From the NCBI GenBank assembly GCA_902805635.1, contig CADCTC010000167.1:1-47969 (forward strand): 47,969 bases of DNA. The letters are read 5' to 3'. A program made the position numbers and the translations under genes. Below are positions 36,372 to 44,387 of the stretch, piece by piece. Positions within the stretch are counted from its first letter, which is position 1; the number at the start of each line of letters is the position of its first letter. The notes under the pieces were generated by a model. That model was given only the letters and a program-made list of their open reading frames with translations, ran no database searches and had not been told where the DNA came from. Origin of the DNA: an uncultured Chloroflexota bacterium (GTDB taxonomy: Bacteria > Chloroflexota > UBA11872 > UBA12225).

Positions 36372-37085
36372 ATGCGGCTGGATGTGATCTTCGACCCACA
36401 ACGGTGGGCGGCGTTTACCGAGTGGAGCGTCTGGCAGCACACCATCTGGGCCGGTTTCCAGATCACGCTGACCATGGCGGGCATCGCGGTTGTCACCAGC
36501 CTGGTGCTGGGCCTGGCGCTGGCGCTGATGCGCGTGTCTCGGTTCGCCGTCATTCGGCTGCCGGCCGCGCTGTTCGTGGAGGTGGTTCGCTCGCTGCCGG
36601 TCTTGCTGCTGATCTTCTTCAGCTCGCTGGGGCTGCCGCGGTTGGGCATTGGGGTGGACCCCTTCGGTGCGGCGACCTTCGCGCTGGCGCTGTACACCTC
36701 GGCGGTGAACGCGGAGATCATGCGCGCCGGCATCACGTCCATCGAACGAGGGCAGATGGAGGCGGCGCGGTCGCTAGGGCTGTCCTACGCGCAGTCAATG
36801 GGGTTTGTGATCCTGCCGCAGGCGCTGCGCCGGGTGGTGCCGCCGCAGGTGAGCCAGCTGGTGACACTGTTCAAGGACACATCGCTCGCGGCGGTCATCG
36901 GCGTGAACGAGCTGACGCGCAAGGTCCAGCTGCTTTATCAGTTTGAGCGCCCACCCAACCCGCTCCAGGCGCTGTTCGTGGCGGCGTGTATCTACTTTGT
37001 GGTGAACTACACGCTCTCCCGCTTGACGCGCCGTCTGGAGCTGCCGGCGGCGGGAGGGGTAGGGGCGCCGGTGGATGCGCACTGA
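36372..37085 (+). CDS. Amino-acid ABC transporter permease 2
   Basis: This 237-aa protein has the same fold as its neighbour: EVVRSLPVLLLIFF, and the coupling loop EIMRAGITSIERGQMEAARSLGLSYAQSM. AGGAGG in the 10-nt gap supports the ATG at 36372. The 3' end overlaps the convergent ureohydrolase by 79 bp, an unusually long tail-to-tail overlap. Confidence 0.93.
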   Translation: MRLDVIFDPQRWAAFTEWSVWQHTIWAGFQITLTMAGIAVVTSLVLGLALALMRVSRFAVIRLPAALFVEVVRSLPVLLLIFFSSLGLPRLGIGVDPFGAATFALALYTSAVNAEIMRAGITSIERGQMEAARSLGLSYAQSMGFVILPQALRRVVPPQVSQLVTLFKDTSLAAVIGVNELTRKVQLLYQFERPPNPLQALFVAACIYFVVNYTLSRLTRRLELPAAGGVGAPVDAH

Positions 37086-38008
37086 TCACGCTCTAGCGCA
37101 TAGCCAATGAGCTTGTAGGTGAGCTTGGCGGCGGCGAACGCCGACGCCACGGGGCCCTCGGCAGGGGCGAGCTCGACGACGTCCGCCATGACAATGGGGT
37201 GGCGGCGCGCGGCGGCGCGCAGCAGCCAGAGCGCCTCGTACCAGTCCAGGCCGCCGGGCTCCGGCGTACCGACCGCCGCCACGACCGACGGGTCGAATGC
37301 GTCCAGGTCCACGCTGACGTAGAGGGGGCATCCCTTAGCGCCGAGATGCTCTAGCGTCTGGACCCACAGCTGGTCAACCGCCGTCTTTCCGCCGTAACGG
37401 GCAATCGCTATTTGGTCGCCCGTCACCACCTCCAGGCGTGAATCGGCGATGTAGCGTGCCTCCTCATCGGCCATGCTGCGAATACCGACGGCCACAGCCG
37501 CGGGCGGCGCGCCCCGCGCGTTGCGGAGGTGGCGCAAGGAGAGACGCAGGGCACTGGCGTGGTTGTGCTCAGCTCCAAGGTAAGGACCGCGCACGTCGGC
37601 GTGGGCGTCCAGGTAGAGAATGGCCAAGTCGGGCCAGCGAGCGGCGCAGGCGGCGACCGCGCCGGCCGTCAGCGTGTGCTCGCCACCGAGCATGATGGGC
37701 AGCTTGCCGGCGTCCAGCAGCGGGGAAACGGCGGCCTGGATACGCTGCACCATGTGCTCGGGGCCGGCCAGGTGCGGCTCGATCTCGGGCAGGGTGAAGA
37801 TGCCGTGGTCGGCGGGAGTGCTGCGGAGCTCCGTATCGTAGAGCTCCATCTGCATGGAGGCGTCGATGATGGCGCGTGGGCCATCACGCGTGCCGCCACG
37901 AAAGGTGGTGGTGGCGTCGTACGGCGCGGGCAGGATGACTGACCGCGCCGCCGCGAAGGTGTGCTCCGGCCCCTCCAGCGCGCCAAAGGTGCGTGGCGGG
38001 CCGTACAT
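37007..38008 (-). CDS. speB: Agmatinase/arginase-family ureohydrolase
   Basis: This 333-aa protein has the manganese motifs of the ureohydrolase family in order: GGEHT, DAHAD, the His in EHNHAS, and DLDAFDP. It should remove urea from a guanidino compound. It lies 2 nt downstream of speD, which points to polyamine synthesis: agmatine or N1-aminopropylagmatine as substrate is more likely than arginine. The Arg/Pro-rich last 20 residues fall in the overlap with the permease gene and are probably dispensable. Confidence 0.88.
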   Translation of the reverse strand: MYGPPRTFGALEGPEHTFAAARSVILPAPYDATTTFRGGTRDGPRAIIDASMQMELYDTELRSTPADHGIFTLPEIEPHLAGPEHMVQRIQAAVSPLLDAGKLPIMLGGEHTLTAGAVAACAARWPDLAILYLDAHADVRGPYLGAEHNHASALRLSLRHLRNARGAPPAAVAVGIRSMADEEARYIADSRLEVVTGDQIAIARYGGKTAVDQLWVQTLEHLGAKGCPLYVSVDLDAFDPSVVAAVGTPEPGGLDWYEALWLLRAAARRHPIVMADVVELAPAEGPVASAFAAAKLTYKLIGYALERDQCASTGAPTPPAAGSSRRRVKRESV

Positions 38009-38010
38009 GC

Positions 38011-38472
38011 CTACAGCGCGCCGAGCAGCTGGCGCACGCGCTCGTCCTCAGACTTGAGGTCGGCGCTCTCCGGCATAGGCTGAAGACGCCAGTGCATGGC
38101 GCCGGCCTCCGCGACCTCCTCACCGACGACAGGCCGGCGGATGACGTCGGCGGCGCGGCGGGTGACGCCGAGACGCTGCTCGATGATCTGCAGCGTGCGC
38201 TCGTAGTCGAACGGCTTGCAGCTGAAGACGTCCATGTGGAAGCGCTTGTGCTCGGGGAAGGTGTGGATGCTGATGTGGCTTTCGGCAATGATGACCATCC
38301 CGGTCACGCCCCAGTCCTCGGGCACCACGCCCGAATAACGGAAGACGTACGGCTGGGTGATCTTGGTCATCTCGATCTGCTCGGGCAACTGATTGAGCAG
38401 GTCGAAGATGGGCCCTACCTGGCCAATGGTGGCCGGATCGTCGACGAAGGCATCGATGACGAGGTGCTGCAT
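38011..38472 (-). CDS. speD: S-adenosylmethionine decarboxylase proenzyme
   Basis: This 153-aa protein has the SpeD cleavage site IAESHISIHTFPE; the bond between E64 and S65 should break to leave a pyruvoyl group on the Ser. It makes decarboxylated SAM, the aminopropyl donor for spermidine. AGGAGAG about 9 nt upstream supports the ATG at 38472. The cysteine of SCKPFDYERT is also conserved. The longer open frame upstream has no family support. It forms an operon with speB. Confidence 0.94.
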   Translation of the reverse strand: MQHLVIDAFVDDPATIGQVGPIFDLLNQLPEQIEMTKITQPYVFRYSGVVPEDWGVTGMVIIAESHISIHTFPEHKRFHMDVFSCKPFDYERTLQIIEQRLGVTRRAADVIRRPVVGEEVAEAGAMHWRLQPMPESADLKSEDERVRQLLGAL

Positions 38473-38941
38473 GGGGTGAGACTCTCCTGTTCGTGGGCAC
38501 AGGCAGCCGCCCGCCTCCCGGCGCGGCCACTTGGGGCGCGCGGCGAGAAGGTAGGGAATGACCGCCTGGGGTGTGCGCCAGAAATGGGCGCACGAACGCC
38601 CACCCAAAGCGCCCGGCCGCACCTGGTGGGCATCAAGTGCAGGCCGCGGAACAGTCCGATCTCCACACCGCCTGAACGGCGAGCGACCGATGGAGCGTTC
38701 CGCGGCACGGGCACTGAGGAGTCCCTCAGCGCCGCCTGGCGCTTCCCCACCGGCCGCCGGTACCGAGTCCGGGGAGGTGTCCTCCGCAGGCCCTCGCGGG
38801 CCCGCACAAGATCCTTCCCTGACCGTTACCAGCGATGTACCGGACTGGTACGTGCGCGCCATCTCCGCGTCGACCGTAGGGCCACGTGCGAGCTACGCCG
38901 CTCGTGGCCGGGAGGGTCACCGCATCGACAGCGACAACATC
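38473..38941. other. Long leader region of speD
   Basis: These 469 bp lie between speD and the convergent-direction end of the upstream gene on the same strand. I see no supported gene. On the minus strand there are several short GC-rich stems, including gagg-gact-cctc near 38725. A structured regulatory leader is possible, but I recognise no known SAM or polyamine riboswitch consensus. Confidence 0.4.
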
Positions 38942-41464
38942 CTAAGCGTACCGTATTTTGGCGCGCGCCGCACCCCTGGTAGTACGCCTGGCGGGTGGTC
39001 TGTCAACGGCCCCGCCAGTTGCCGTCACAGCGGGCCGTGCGGCCCCGGTTACGCCGCCCTTCTGCCATGCCAGCAGTGCTGCACCGAGGTAGCACAATCC
39101 CGCGATGCCCAGCACCGCGGTCAGCCCCAGGTCCATGGCGAGCATCATGGCCAGCGAGACGCCGAGCACCCCGGCGGCGGCGTTGATACCCCAGGCCCAG
39201 GGGGCCCAGGAAGAAGTAGCTCCAGCACTCGCGACCGGGGGGGCGAAGTGCGCCAGGCCGGCCGGCACGGCAGCACCTAGCGGCACAGATGCCGCGGCGA
39301 CCGTGAGGAGCGCCACCAGCGCGCGCGGCGCTTCTTCCCAGGCAGCCAGTGCAGGATGAATGGCGTGCCACAGGCCGGCGTGCAGCGCCAGTGCCGCCGC
39401 TCCCGCCCCAAGCACCGGACCTAAACTCGTCTTGCCCAGCATCAGGCTGCCCAGCCCGGCACCCGCGAGCATGCCAGTGAGCACCACAGCCATTGCCCTC
39501 GAAGGGTGGCCGAGCAGCAGCTGATAGCGCTGGAGGAGAGCCACCTGCGCCAGTGCGAAGCCAAGGCCGGCGAGGGAGAAGTACGCTGCCGCCGTGTAGA
39601 TCGATGCAGCGCGTCCGGGCACGGTGATCGTTCTGGCCAGCCGCCGCAAGGGGAGCAGGATCGTCGCGACGACCAGACAGAGCGACTGAACGAGCGTGAC
39701 GAGCAGGACGGCGTGGCCCTGCGGTAGCTGGCCCGCACCACCCGTCAGCACGCGCTGCCAGGGCGTGGCGTCGAAGAAGAACGGACGGTCATCAGTTGGT
39801 GGCCGGGGAAGCGCAGTTGGTGGGATGCCGGAGAGGACGGCGCTCAGCTCAGCATCCGGGCCGCCGGTGCTGGGATCGTAGGTCAGCGCGTAGCGGTTGG
39901 TACGGGCAAAGGCGCGGGCGCGCTCGGCCTCCACTTCCGTGAACGAGCCGCGGCGAACCACCAGGGTGCCCAGCGCGCCGGCACGCAGCGCCACCGCCTG
40001 GCGGCTCGCTTCACCCGCCTCCCGCGCCACGGCACGCTGCGCGAGCTGGGCCAGGCGATGGATTTCGCTCGCCGGCGGCGCGTACCAGCGGCTGATGGCT
40101 ACCACGCCATCGGGGTTGAGCCGGTCGTAGTACTCCGCGAACGCCTCCTGGGTATAGAGGTAGCTTTCGGCCAGCGAGTACGCGCCGCCCGCCACCGCGG
40201 CCCAGCTATCAACCGCGGTGAGCACGATGGCGTCGTACCGTTCGCCACGCGCGGCGGCGCGGCGCAGGAAGCTGCGCCCGTCTTCAACCACTAGGCGCAC
40301 GCCGGGACGGCCATAGACGTTGTCGGTGAAGCTGGCCATGGGGCCAAGCATGACGGCGGCGACGCCGCCGTTAACTTCCACCGCGTCCACTCGCTTGGCG
40401 CCGTACGCTAGCGCCGCCTCCACGTCCAAGCCGCCGCCGGGGCCGATGACCAGCACACGCTCACGCGGTGCAATGGCGAAGGGCAAGCTGGCGGGCAACC
40501 GGCGGGCTGCCGTGCCCGCCTGTCCGAAATCGCCGGCCAGCACCGCGGTGAGGGCATCTCCGTCGATCGTCATGCCGCGCATCTCCGGCAAGTCGCCCGC
40601 GGGCCCACCAGGTGAGTCCCAGAGTAAAGAAACGCCCGGCGCCTGGAACACGTCCACGCGGGAGGTACCGTCCCAGTGGGTGAAGCTGTGTGTCGCGTCC
40701 GGATAGAGCACCGTGTCCAGGTACCTCGCCAGTGGCTTGGTCGCCAGCACGTTTGGCTCGTGGGGGCGCACGGCGGCGCCTGCCAGGGCCACCACCGCCA
40801 CCAGCATGGCCCACGCGAGCTCAGTCCGTAGCCGCGCAAACAGCGCCGCCGCGATCACGCTCAGACCTGCGGCGATCGAGACCGCCCACGGCGGGCTGAC
40901 CGCGTCCATCACCGGCACTGCGGCGAGCGCGCCTGCTGCGGCGCCCAGCAACGCTGCGCCGTACAGCGTGGAGGGAATGCCGCGCCGTGCCCCCTGCGTC
41001 GTGTCGCGTAACGCCAGCGCCATTGCGGCGCCCTGCAGGCCGTACGGCAGCGCCAGGAGTGGGTAGGCGGCCACCACCGCGAGCAGCGCCCCTGCACCGC
41101 CCAGGCCGCGCAGCGGCGTCCACGAGAACGCGGCGCCGGCCGCTGCGATGGCGAGCGCCGCGCCCAGCGCGAGGTGGGCGAGGCGGCGCCCCGACGCGGC
41201 TTGCGTGGTGGCGCTGCCTGGGCGCAGCGCAACCCAGGTCCCGCCGGCTCCCGTCCCCAGGAGCGCGGCGCCGACCACCAGGAAGGTCAGGTGGTAGCTT
41301 AGCGCCGCGCTGCACAGACGCGTCAGTGCCACCTCGAAGAGCAGCCCGGACGCCGACAGGAGGAAGAACCCGGCCGGGTACCGCGTGCTGGGCGTTGAGC
41401 GCTGAGTCGCACTGCTCCCGCCGCTGCTCCCGCCAGCCCTTGGACGCCGCGCTGCCTTCAGCAC
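38942..41464 (-). CDS. Membrane-embedded spermidine synthase-like protein
   Basis: This 840-aa protein has about seven N-terminal and about six C-terminal membrane helices. Between them is a soluble methyltransferase-like domain: ERVLVIGPGGGLDVEAAL (SAM-binding loop), VDAVEVN, VVEDGRSFLRR and YDAIVLTAVDS, ending TDDRPFFFD. Such fusions occur in many bacteria and have no settled function; an aminopropyl transfer is not proven. It follows the FHA regulator by 3 nt and is therefore its probable partner. Confidence 0.8.
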   Translation of the reverse strand: MLKAARRPRAGGSSGGSSATQRSTPSTRYPAGFFLLSASGLLFEVALTRLCSAALSYHLTFLVVGAALLGTGAGGTWVALRPGSATTQAASGRRLAHLALGAALAIAAAGAAFSWTPLRGLGGAGALLAVVAAYPLLALPYGLQGAAMALALRDTTQGARRGIPSTLYGAALLGAAAGALAAVPVMDAVSPPWAVSIAAGLSVIAAALFARLRTELAWAMLVAVVALAGAAVRPHEPNVLATKPLARYLDTVLYPDATHSFTHWDGTSRVDVFQAPGVSLLWDSPGGPAGDLPEMRGMTIDGDALTAVLAGDFGQAGTAARRLPASLPFAIAPRERVLVIGPGGGLDVEAALAYGAKRVDAVEVNGGVAAVMLGPMASFTDNVYGRPGVRLVVEDGRSFLRRAAARGERYDAIVLTAVDSWAAVAGGAYSLAESYLYTQEAFAEYYDRLNPDGVVAISRWYAPPASEIHRLAQLAQRAVAREAGEASRQAVALRAGALGTLVVRRGSFTEVEAERARAFARTNRYALTYDPSTGGPDAELSAVLSGIPPTALPRPPTDDRPFFFDATPWQRVLTGGAGQLPQGHAVLLVTLVQSLCLVVATILLPLRRLARTITVPGRAASIYTAAAYFSLAGLGFALAQVALLQRYQLLLGHPSRAMAVVLTGMLAGAGLGSLMLGKTSLGPVLGAGAAALALHAGLWHAIHPALAAWEEAPRALVALLTVAAASVPLGAAVPAGLAHFAPPVASAGATSSWAPWAWGINAAAGVLGVSLAMMLAMDLGLTAVLGIAGLCYLGAALLAWQKGGVTGAARPAVTATGGAVDRPPARRTTRGAARAKIRYA

Positions 41465-41467
41465 GTG

Positions 41468-42148
41468 CTACTCGGCGCTGCGCAGGCGGTAGCCGCGCTT
41501 CTTCACCGTGACGATGGCATCGGCGCCGGCGCCGCTCTGGGCAAGCTTGCTGCGCAGCCGGCTGACTAGTGTCTCGATGTTGTAGTCGGAGACGGCGCCG
41601 CCGTATTCCGGCCAGACTGCGCGCGCGATGGCATCTTTGTCGCACACTGCGCCGGCTCGCTCGTACAGGAGCGTGAGCAGCGCCAGCTCCTTGGGCGCCA
41701 GCTCCAGCTGCTGGCCGAACGCGAACGCCTCGCCGGTCGTGGCGTTGACCCACACCGGCAGGTGGACCGGGCGCAAGCTGTCACGTGCCATGGGGACGGT
41801 CGCGTCCGGGTCTTCGAAGCGCAGCGGGGTGGTCGCCACGTGGACGGTGTCCCCGTGCTGGAGCGGTCGCTCGCCGGCGACCGTTTCGCCATTCACCAGT
41901 GTGCCGTTGCGGCTGCCCAGGTCCTCCAGGACGTAGCGCCAGGGCTCGCGGCGCACTTGCGCGTGACGCCGCGATGCCAGCGAATCGGTGACTTGGATGT
42001 CGCAATCGTCGGCACGGCCGATGATGGTCAGGTCGCGCTCGAGTGGGAAGCGCTGTCCCGCCAGTGGCCCAGCGCCGACCAGTGCAGCCACCTGCCGCCG
42101 GCGCCTTGCCCCCGCGCCCAAGTCATCACTCCGCCCGGCCGGCGCCAT
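41468..42148 (-). CDS. FHA-domain winged-helix regulator
   Basis: This 226-aa protein joins a forkhead-associated domain (GRADDCDIQV, SRRHAQV, LGSRNGTLVNG; all phosphothreonine-contact residues present) to an OmpR/PhoB-type winged helix (LELAPKELALLTLLYERAG, VSRLRSKL, VKKRGYRL). The FHA part should read Ser/Thr kinase phosphorylation and control DNA binding. TATACT lies 7 nt before the ATG with no Shine-Dalgarno. The spermidine synthase-like gene follows by 3 nt and is probably co-transcribed. Confidence 0.88.
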   Translation of the reverse strand: MAPAGRSDDLGAGARRRRQVAALVGAGPLAGQRFPLERDLTIIGRADDCDIQVTDSLASRRHAQVRREPWRYVLEDLGSRNGTLVNGETVAGERPLQHGDTVHVATTPLRFEDPDATVPMARDSLRPVHLPVWVNATTGEAFAFGQQLELAPKELALLTLLYERAGAVCDKDAIARAVWPEYGGAVSDYNIETLVSRLRSKLAQSGAGADAIVTVKKRGYRLRSAE

Positions 42149-42178
42149 TCGAGGCAGTATAGCGATGGTCGGGGATGC

Positions 42179-42673
42179 CTACTTATCTCTGGGGAACGGG
42201 GCGGGGTCTTCCGGGCGGAAGGGTGGGTTAGAGCCGCCGGGGGTGTCCTCACCTTCGGAGGCGCGGCCGCTGCGCTGATCCGCGTCGGTCATCCCTTCCT
42301 CGGCCGGGGCGCGCAGCAAGTCTGCCAAGCTGCCCAGGCGAGCTACCCCACCCTCCGAGTCGCGATCGTTGGTGTACTCGGTGAGCAGGCGGAACACCTT
42401 GAGGAGGATGGCACGGCCAACGGGCTTGTTGTTGACGGTGAGGTCGCAGCGGATCTGGTGGTCGATCGCCCAGCACTCATCCTCGGTCACCGCGACCGGG
42501 AGCGTCTCCGGAGCGAACGGCTTGCCGCGGCGCTCCTCAAACTCAAGCACCACCGTCATCACCTTTAGCAAGAGGTCACGTCCGACGTTGGACTGCCCCT
42601 CCGCGTAAGTGTGGCGGATCGTATGATCGATAGCCCACGCTTCGTCTTCGGTAATCTCGATGTACTTAGGCAT
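42179..42673 (-). CDS. Hypothetical protein with an internal duplication
   Basis: This 164-aa protein contains two similar units of about 45 residues: EITEDEAWAIDHTIR (about 6-20) and AVTEDECWAIDHQIR (about 61-75). Each is followed by a helix with GRDLLLKV or GRAILLKV. The last 50 residues are acidic, Pro/Gly-rich and disordered. I recognise no family. GGGAG upstream supports the ATG at 42673. It ends 30 bp from the FHA gene start on the same strand and may be co-expressed. Confidence 0.7.
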   Translation of the reverse strand: MPKYIEITEDEAWAIDHTIRHTYAEGQSNVGRDLLLKVMTVVLEFEERRGKPFAPETLPVAVTEDECWAIDHQIRCDLTVNNKPVGRAILLKVFRLLTEYTNDRDSEGGVARLGSLADLLRAPAEEGMTDADQRSGRASEGEDTPGGSNPPFRPEDPAPFPRDK

Positions 42674-42722
42674 CACGCACTCCCAGGCGGGCCATTTATG
42701 TCATTATAGGGGCGGTTCCCGC

Positions 42723-42739
42723 GCGGTCAAGATGACCGC
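42723..42739. promoter_or_regulatory. Perfect inverted repeat upstream of infA
   Basis: GCGGTCA, aga, TGACCGC form a 7-bp stem with a 3-nt loop, 27 nt before the infA ATG. It could be an operator or a leader hairpin. No known infA regulator site is recognised. Confidence 0.45.
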
Positions 42740-42766
42740 TACGCAGACTATCGCAGAAGGACGTGC

Positions 42767-42994
42767 ATGCCAAAGGTATCTGAAGACAAGATCGTCATGG
42801 ACGGGGTCGTGAAGGACACCCTGCCGAACGCCTTCTTCACCGTCGAGTTGGATGGGGGGCACAGCGTGCTGGCCCACCTCGGCGGCAAGATGCGCAAGAA
42901 CTACATCCGCGTGGGTCTGGGCGACCGCGTCTCGGTCGAGCTTTCGCCCTACGACCTCACCCGCGGGCGCATCACCTGGAAGCACCGCAACTAG
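42767..42994 (+). CDS. infA: Translation initiation factor IF-1
   Basis: This 75-aa S1/OB-fold protein has [34 protein letters not shown] and [18 protein letters not shown], all typical of IF-1, which guides the initiator tRNA to the ribosomal P site. The C-terminus TWKHRN differs from the usual TYRYK. The gene lies outside a ribosomal-protein operon here, unlike its common location. AAGGA is 5 nt before the ATG. A large inverted repeat overlaps its stop codon. Confidence 0.93.
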   Translation: MPKVSEDKIVMDGVVKDTLPNAFFTVELDGGHSVLAHLGGKMRKNYIRVGLGDRVSVELSPYDLTRGRITWKHRN

Positions 42995-43068
42995 CGCTTT
43001 CCCGGCGCACTGGCGGCGCTGGGAGTGGAAGCCGTGCCGCGACTGCCGGCCGCACGCCGGGAAAGCGC
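42994..43068. terminator. Long-range 14-bp inverted repeat at the infA stop
   Basis: The arms gcgctttcccggcg (42994-43007) and its perfect complement (43055-43068) enclose 47 nt. The left arm starts on the last base of the infA stop codon and the right arm ends 9 nt before the next start. Inner sequences can pair too. It may act as a terminator, an RNA-stability element or a switch for the downstream gene; no T-tract follows. Confidence 0.5.
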
Positions 43069-43077
43069 CGCTCCCCG

Positions 43078-43740
43078 GTGGCACTGTGCCTGGCAGACTT
43101 ACACAGTAACGTTACTGCGCTGCAGCGCCTGCACGCGCTCCTGGCCCGCATGGCCGGTGGCGTTGACCTGGTGCTAGCGGCCGGGGACATCACCATTCCC
43201 GGCCACGAGGCGTACGCCCAGGAGTTCATAGACTGCGTCCGCGCTCATAATGTGCCGCTGCTTCTGGTGCACGGCAACAACGACACGCTGGCCGCCGTCA
43301 AGGTCTTCAGGCAAGCAGGAGTCACCATCCACCGCCGCGAGCGTGAGATGCTCGGCCGGCGGTTCGTCGGCTTTGGCGGCGACGGCAACGCGCCGCACGA
43401 CGTAGAGCTGGCGGAAGGCGAGCTGGAAGAGCTCCCGATGGCCGGGGCGATCTTCCTGACGCACGTCCCGCCGGCAGGCCGGCTGGCGCTCAGCCCGGTG
43501 GACTGCGGCGAGCTCCCCGCCACGTTCACGTTTGGCGGCCAGCTCGTCGAGGGTGGCCCCGCAGCGCACATCTGCGGGCACATCCACCAGACCGAAGGCG
43601 TGGGCATTTACGCCGGAGCTAAGCTCATCAAGCTGCGCGCTGCCATGTGGAACCGGGCAGCGCTGCTCACGCTGGATACGCTGCACACCGAGTTCATCGA
43701 CCTGGACCCGCACGCAACCCGTCGCGCGACTGCTCGTTGA
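43078..43740 (+). CDS. Calcineurin-like metallophosphoesterase (YfcE-like)
   Basis: This 220-aa protein has DLHSN, AAGDI, HGNND, LTHVPP and CGHIHQTEG, the five metal motifs in order. It should be a cytoplasmic phosphodiesterase of the YfcE/DUF2156-neighbour type with unknown substrate. It starts with a GTG 9 nt after the large inverted repeat that follows infA. Its conserved motifs begin right after the start, so little can be missing. Confidence 0.83.
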   Translation: MALCLADLHSNVTALQRLHALLARMAGGVDLVLAAGDITIPGHEAYAQEFIDCVRAHNVPLLLVHGNNDTLAAVKVFRQAGVTIHRREREMLGRRFVGFGGDGNAPHDVELAEGELEELPMAGAIFLTHVPPAGRLALSPVDCGELPATFTFGGQLVEGGPAAHICGHIHQTEGVGIYAGAKLIKLRAAMWNRAALLTLDTLHTEFIDLDPHATRRATAR

Positions 43741-43821
43741 CAGGGGACTGAAGCGGCCGCGCTTCAGACGGGCATCGTTCCGTCAAGACGCAGCCCCAAA
43801 GCCCCACGAGGTGACCGTGCC

Positions 43822-44166
43822 ATGACCGCGACACTGCCGGCGTTCGTTGATACCACTCATGCCCTGGCTGCCACCGCAGCTTCTGCTGTAGCGCCGGAAG
43901 AGATCGAGATCCCCCGCGAGGGCCCCTACCGGGTGCTCTTCGAGCGCCTGCTGCGCCTGGTGCGCTACCGGGCCGACGTCCTCGCTAGCCTGGAGCGTGA
44001 CCCTGGCAGCAGCCATGCCAACGCTGAGCTGGTACGCGTGCGCCACATGCTGCGTGAAGTCCACAGAGGCGTATCGATCAATGTCGACGCCAAGCAGCTG
44101 GCGCTGCGGATTGATCCCGGCGAGGATGTGCAGCAGGCCAGTGTGGGAGCTTTTGCGCGGTTTTAG
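43822..44166 (+). CDS. Small hypothetical helical protein
   Basis: The predicted protein has 114 aa. A disordered first 30 residues are followed by a helix-rich core (YRVLFERLLRLVRYRADVLASLERDP, then NAELVRVRHMLREVHRGV). I recognise no family. GAGGTG lies upstream of the ATG. It is likely real because of its codon use and ribosome-binding site, but its role is unknown. The next gene is tRNA-Tyr. Confidence 0.6.
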   Translation: MTATLPAFVDTTHALAATAASAVAPEEIEIPREGPYRVLFERLLRLVRYRADVLASLERDPGSSHANAELVRVRHMLREVHRGVSINVDAKQLALRIDPGEDVQQASVGAFARF

Positions 44167-44207
44167 CGTTGTGCTCTGAAGCACGCTGCCGTGAGCGGGA
44201 GCGTTGT

Positions 44208-44213
44208 TATACT
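44208..44213 (+). promoter_or_regulatory. -10 element of the tRNA-Tyr promoter
   Basis: TATACT lies 38 bp upstream of the tRNA. No good -35 is seen at 16-18 bp, so the promoter may depend on other contacts. Confidence 0.45.
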
Positions 44214-44251
44214 TTGAGGTCCGTTCCGTGAGGGGCGTGGCTGCGGTGCCT

Positions 44252-44334
44252 GGGTCGGTGCCCGAGCGGTCAATGGGAGCTGACTGTAAATCAGCCGGCT
44301 TACGCCTACGGAGGTTCAAATCCTCCCCGGCCCA
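44252..44334 (+). tRNA. tRNA-Tyr (GUA)
   Basis: The acceptor arm GGGTCGG pairs with CCGGCCC (one G-U pair). The anticodon stem GCTGA/TCAGC encloses the loop CTGTAAA with anticodon GTA at 44286-44288. The T arm is GGAGG TTCAAAT CCTCC. The long variable arm between them is the class II form of bacterial tRNA-Tyr. The discriminator base is A at 44334 and CCA is not encoded. Confidence 0.95.
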
Positions 44335-44355
44335 CTAACTAAATGCGGACCGATT

Positions 44356-44387
44356 GAAGCGGCTCAGTGAGCCGCTTCTTCGGTTTC
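44356..44387 (+). terminator. Intrinsic terminator of tRNA-Tyr
   Basis: GAAGCGGCTC and GAGCCGCTTC form a perfect 10-bp stem around a 3-nt loop, followed by the T-rich ttcggtttct. It lies 22 nt after the tRNA. Its arms also encode the last residues of the convergent YbaK-like gene. Confidence 0.8.

Noticed and set aside
37007-37085. Frameshift or misassembly where the permease and ureohydrolase overlap
   Set aside because: Both proteins keep normal cores and only their variable tails overlap, so a genuine long convergent overlap is simpler.
38011-38862. N-terminal extension of SpeD by 130 residues
   Set aside because: The extension has no SpeD similarity, while AGGAGAG and normal family length fix the start at 38472.
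38558-39280. A plus-strand gene in the speD leader region
   Set aside because: It has no ribosome-binding site or family motif and runs into the antisense of the spermidine synthase-like gene.
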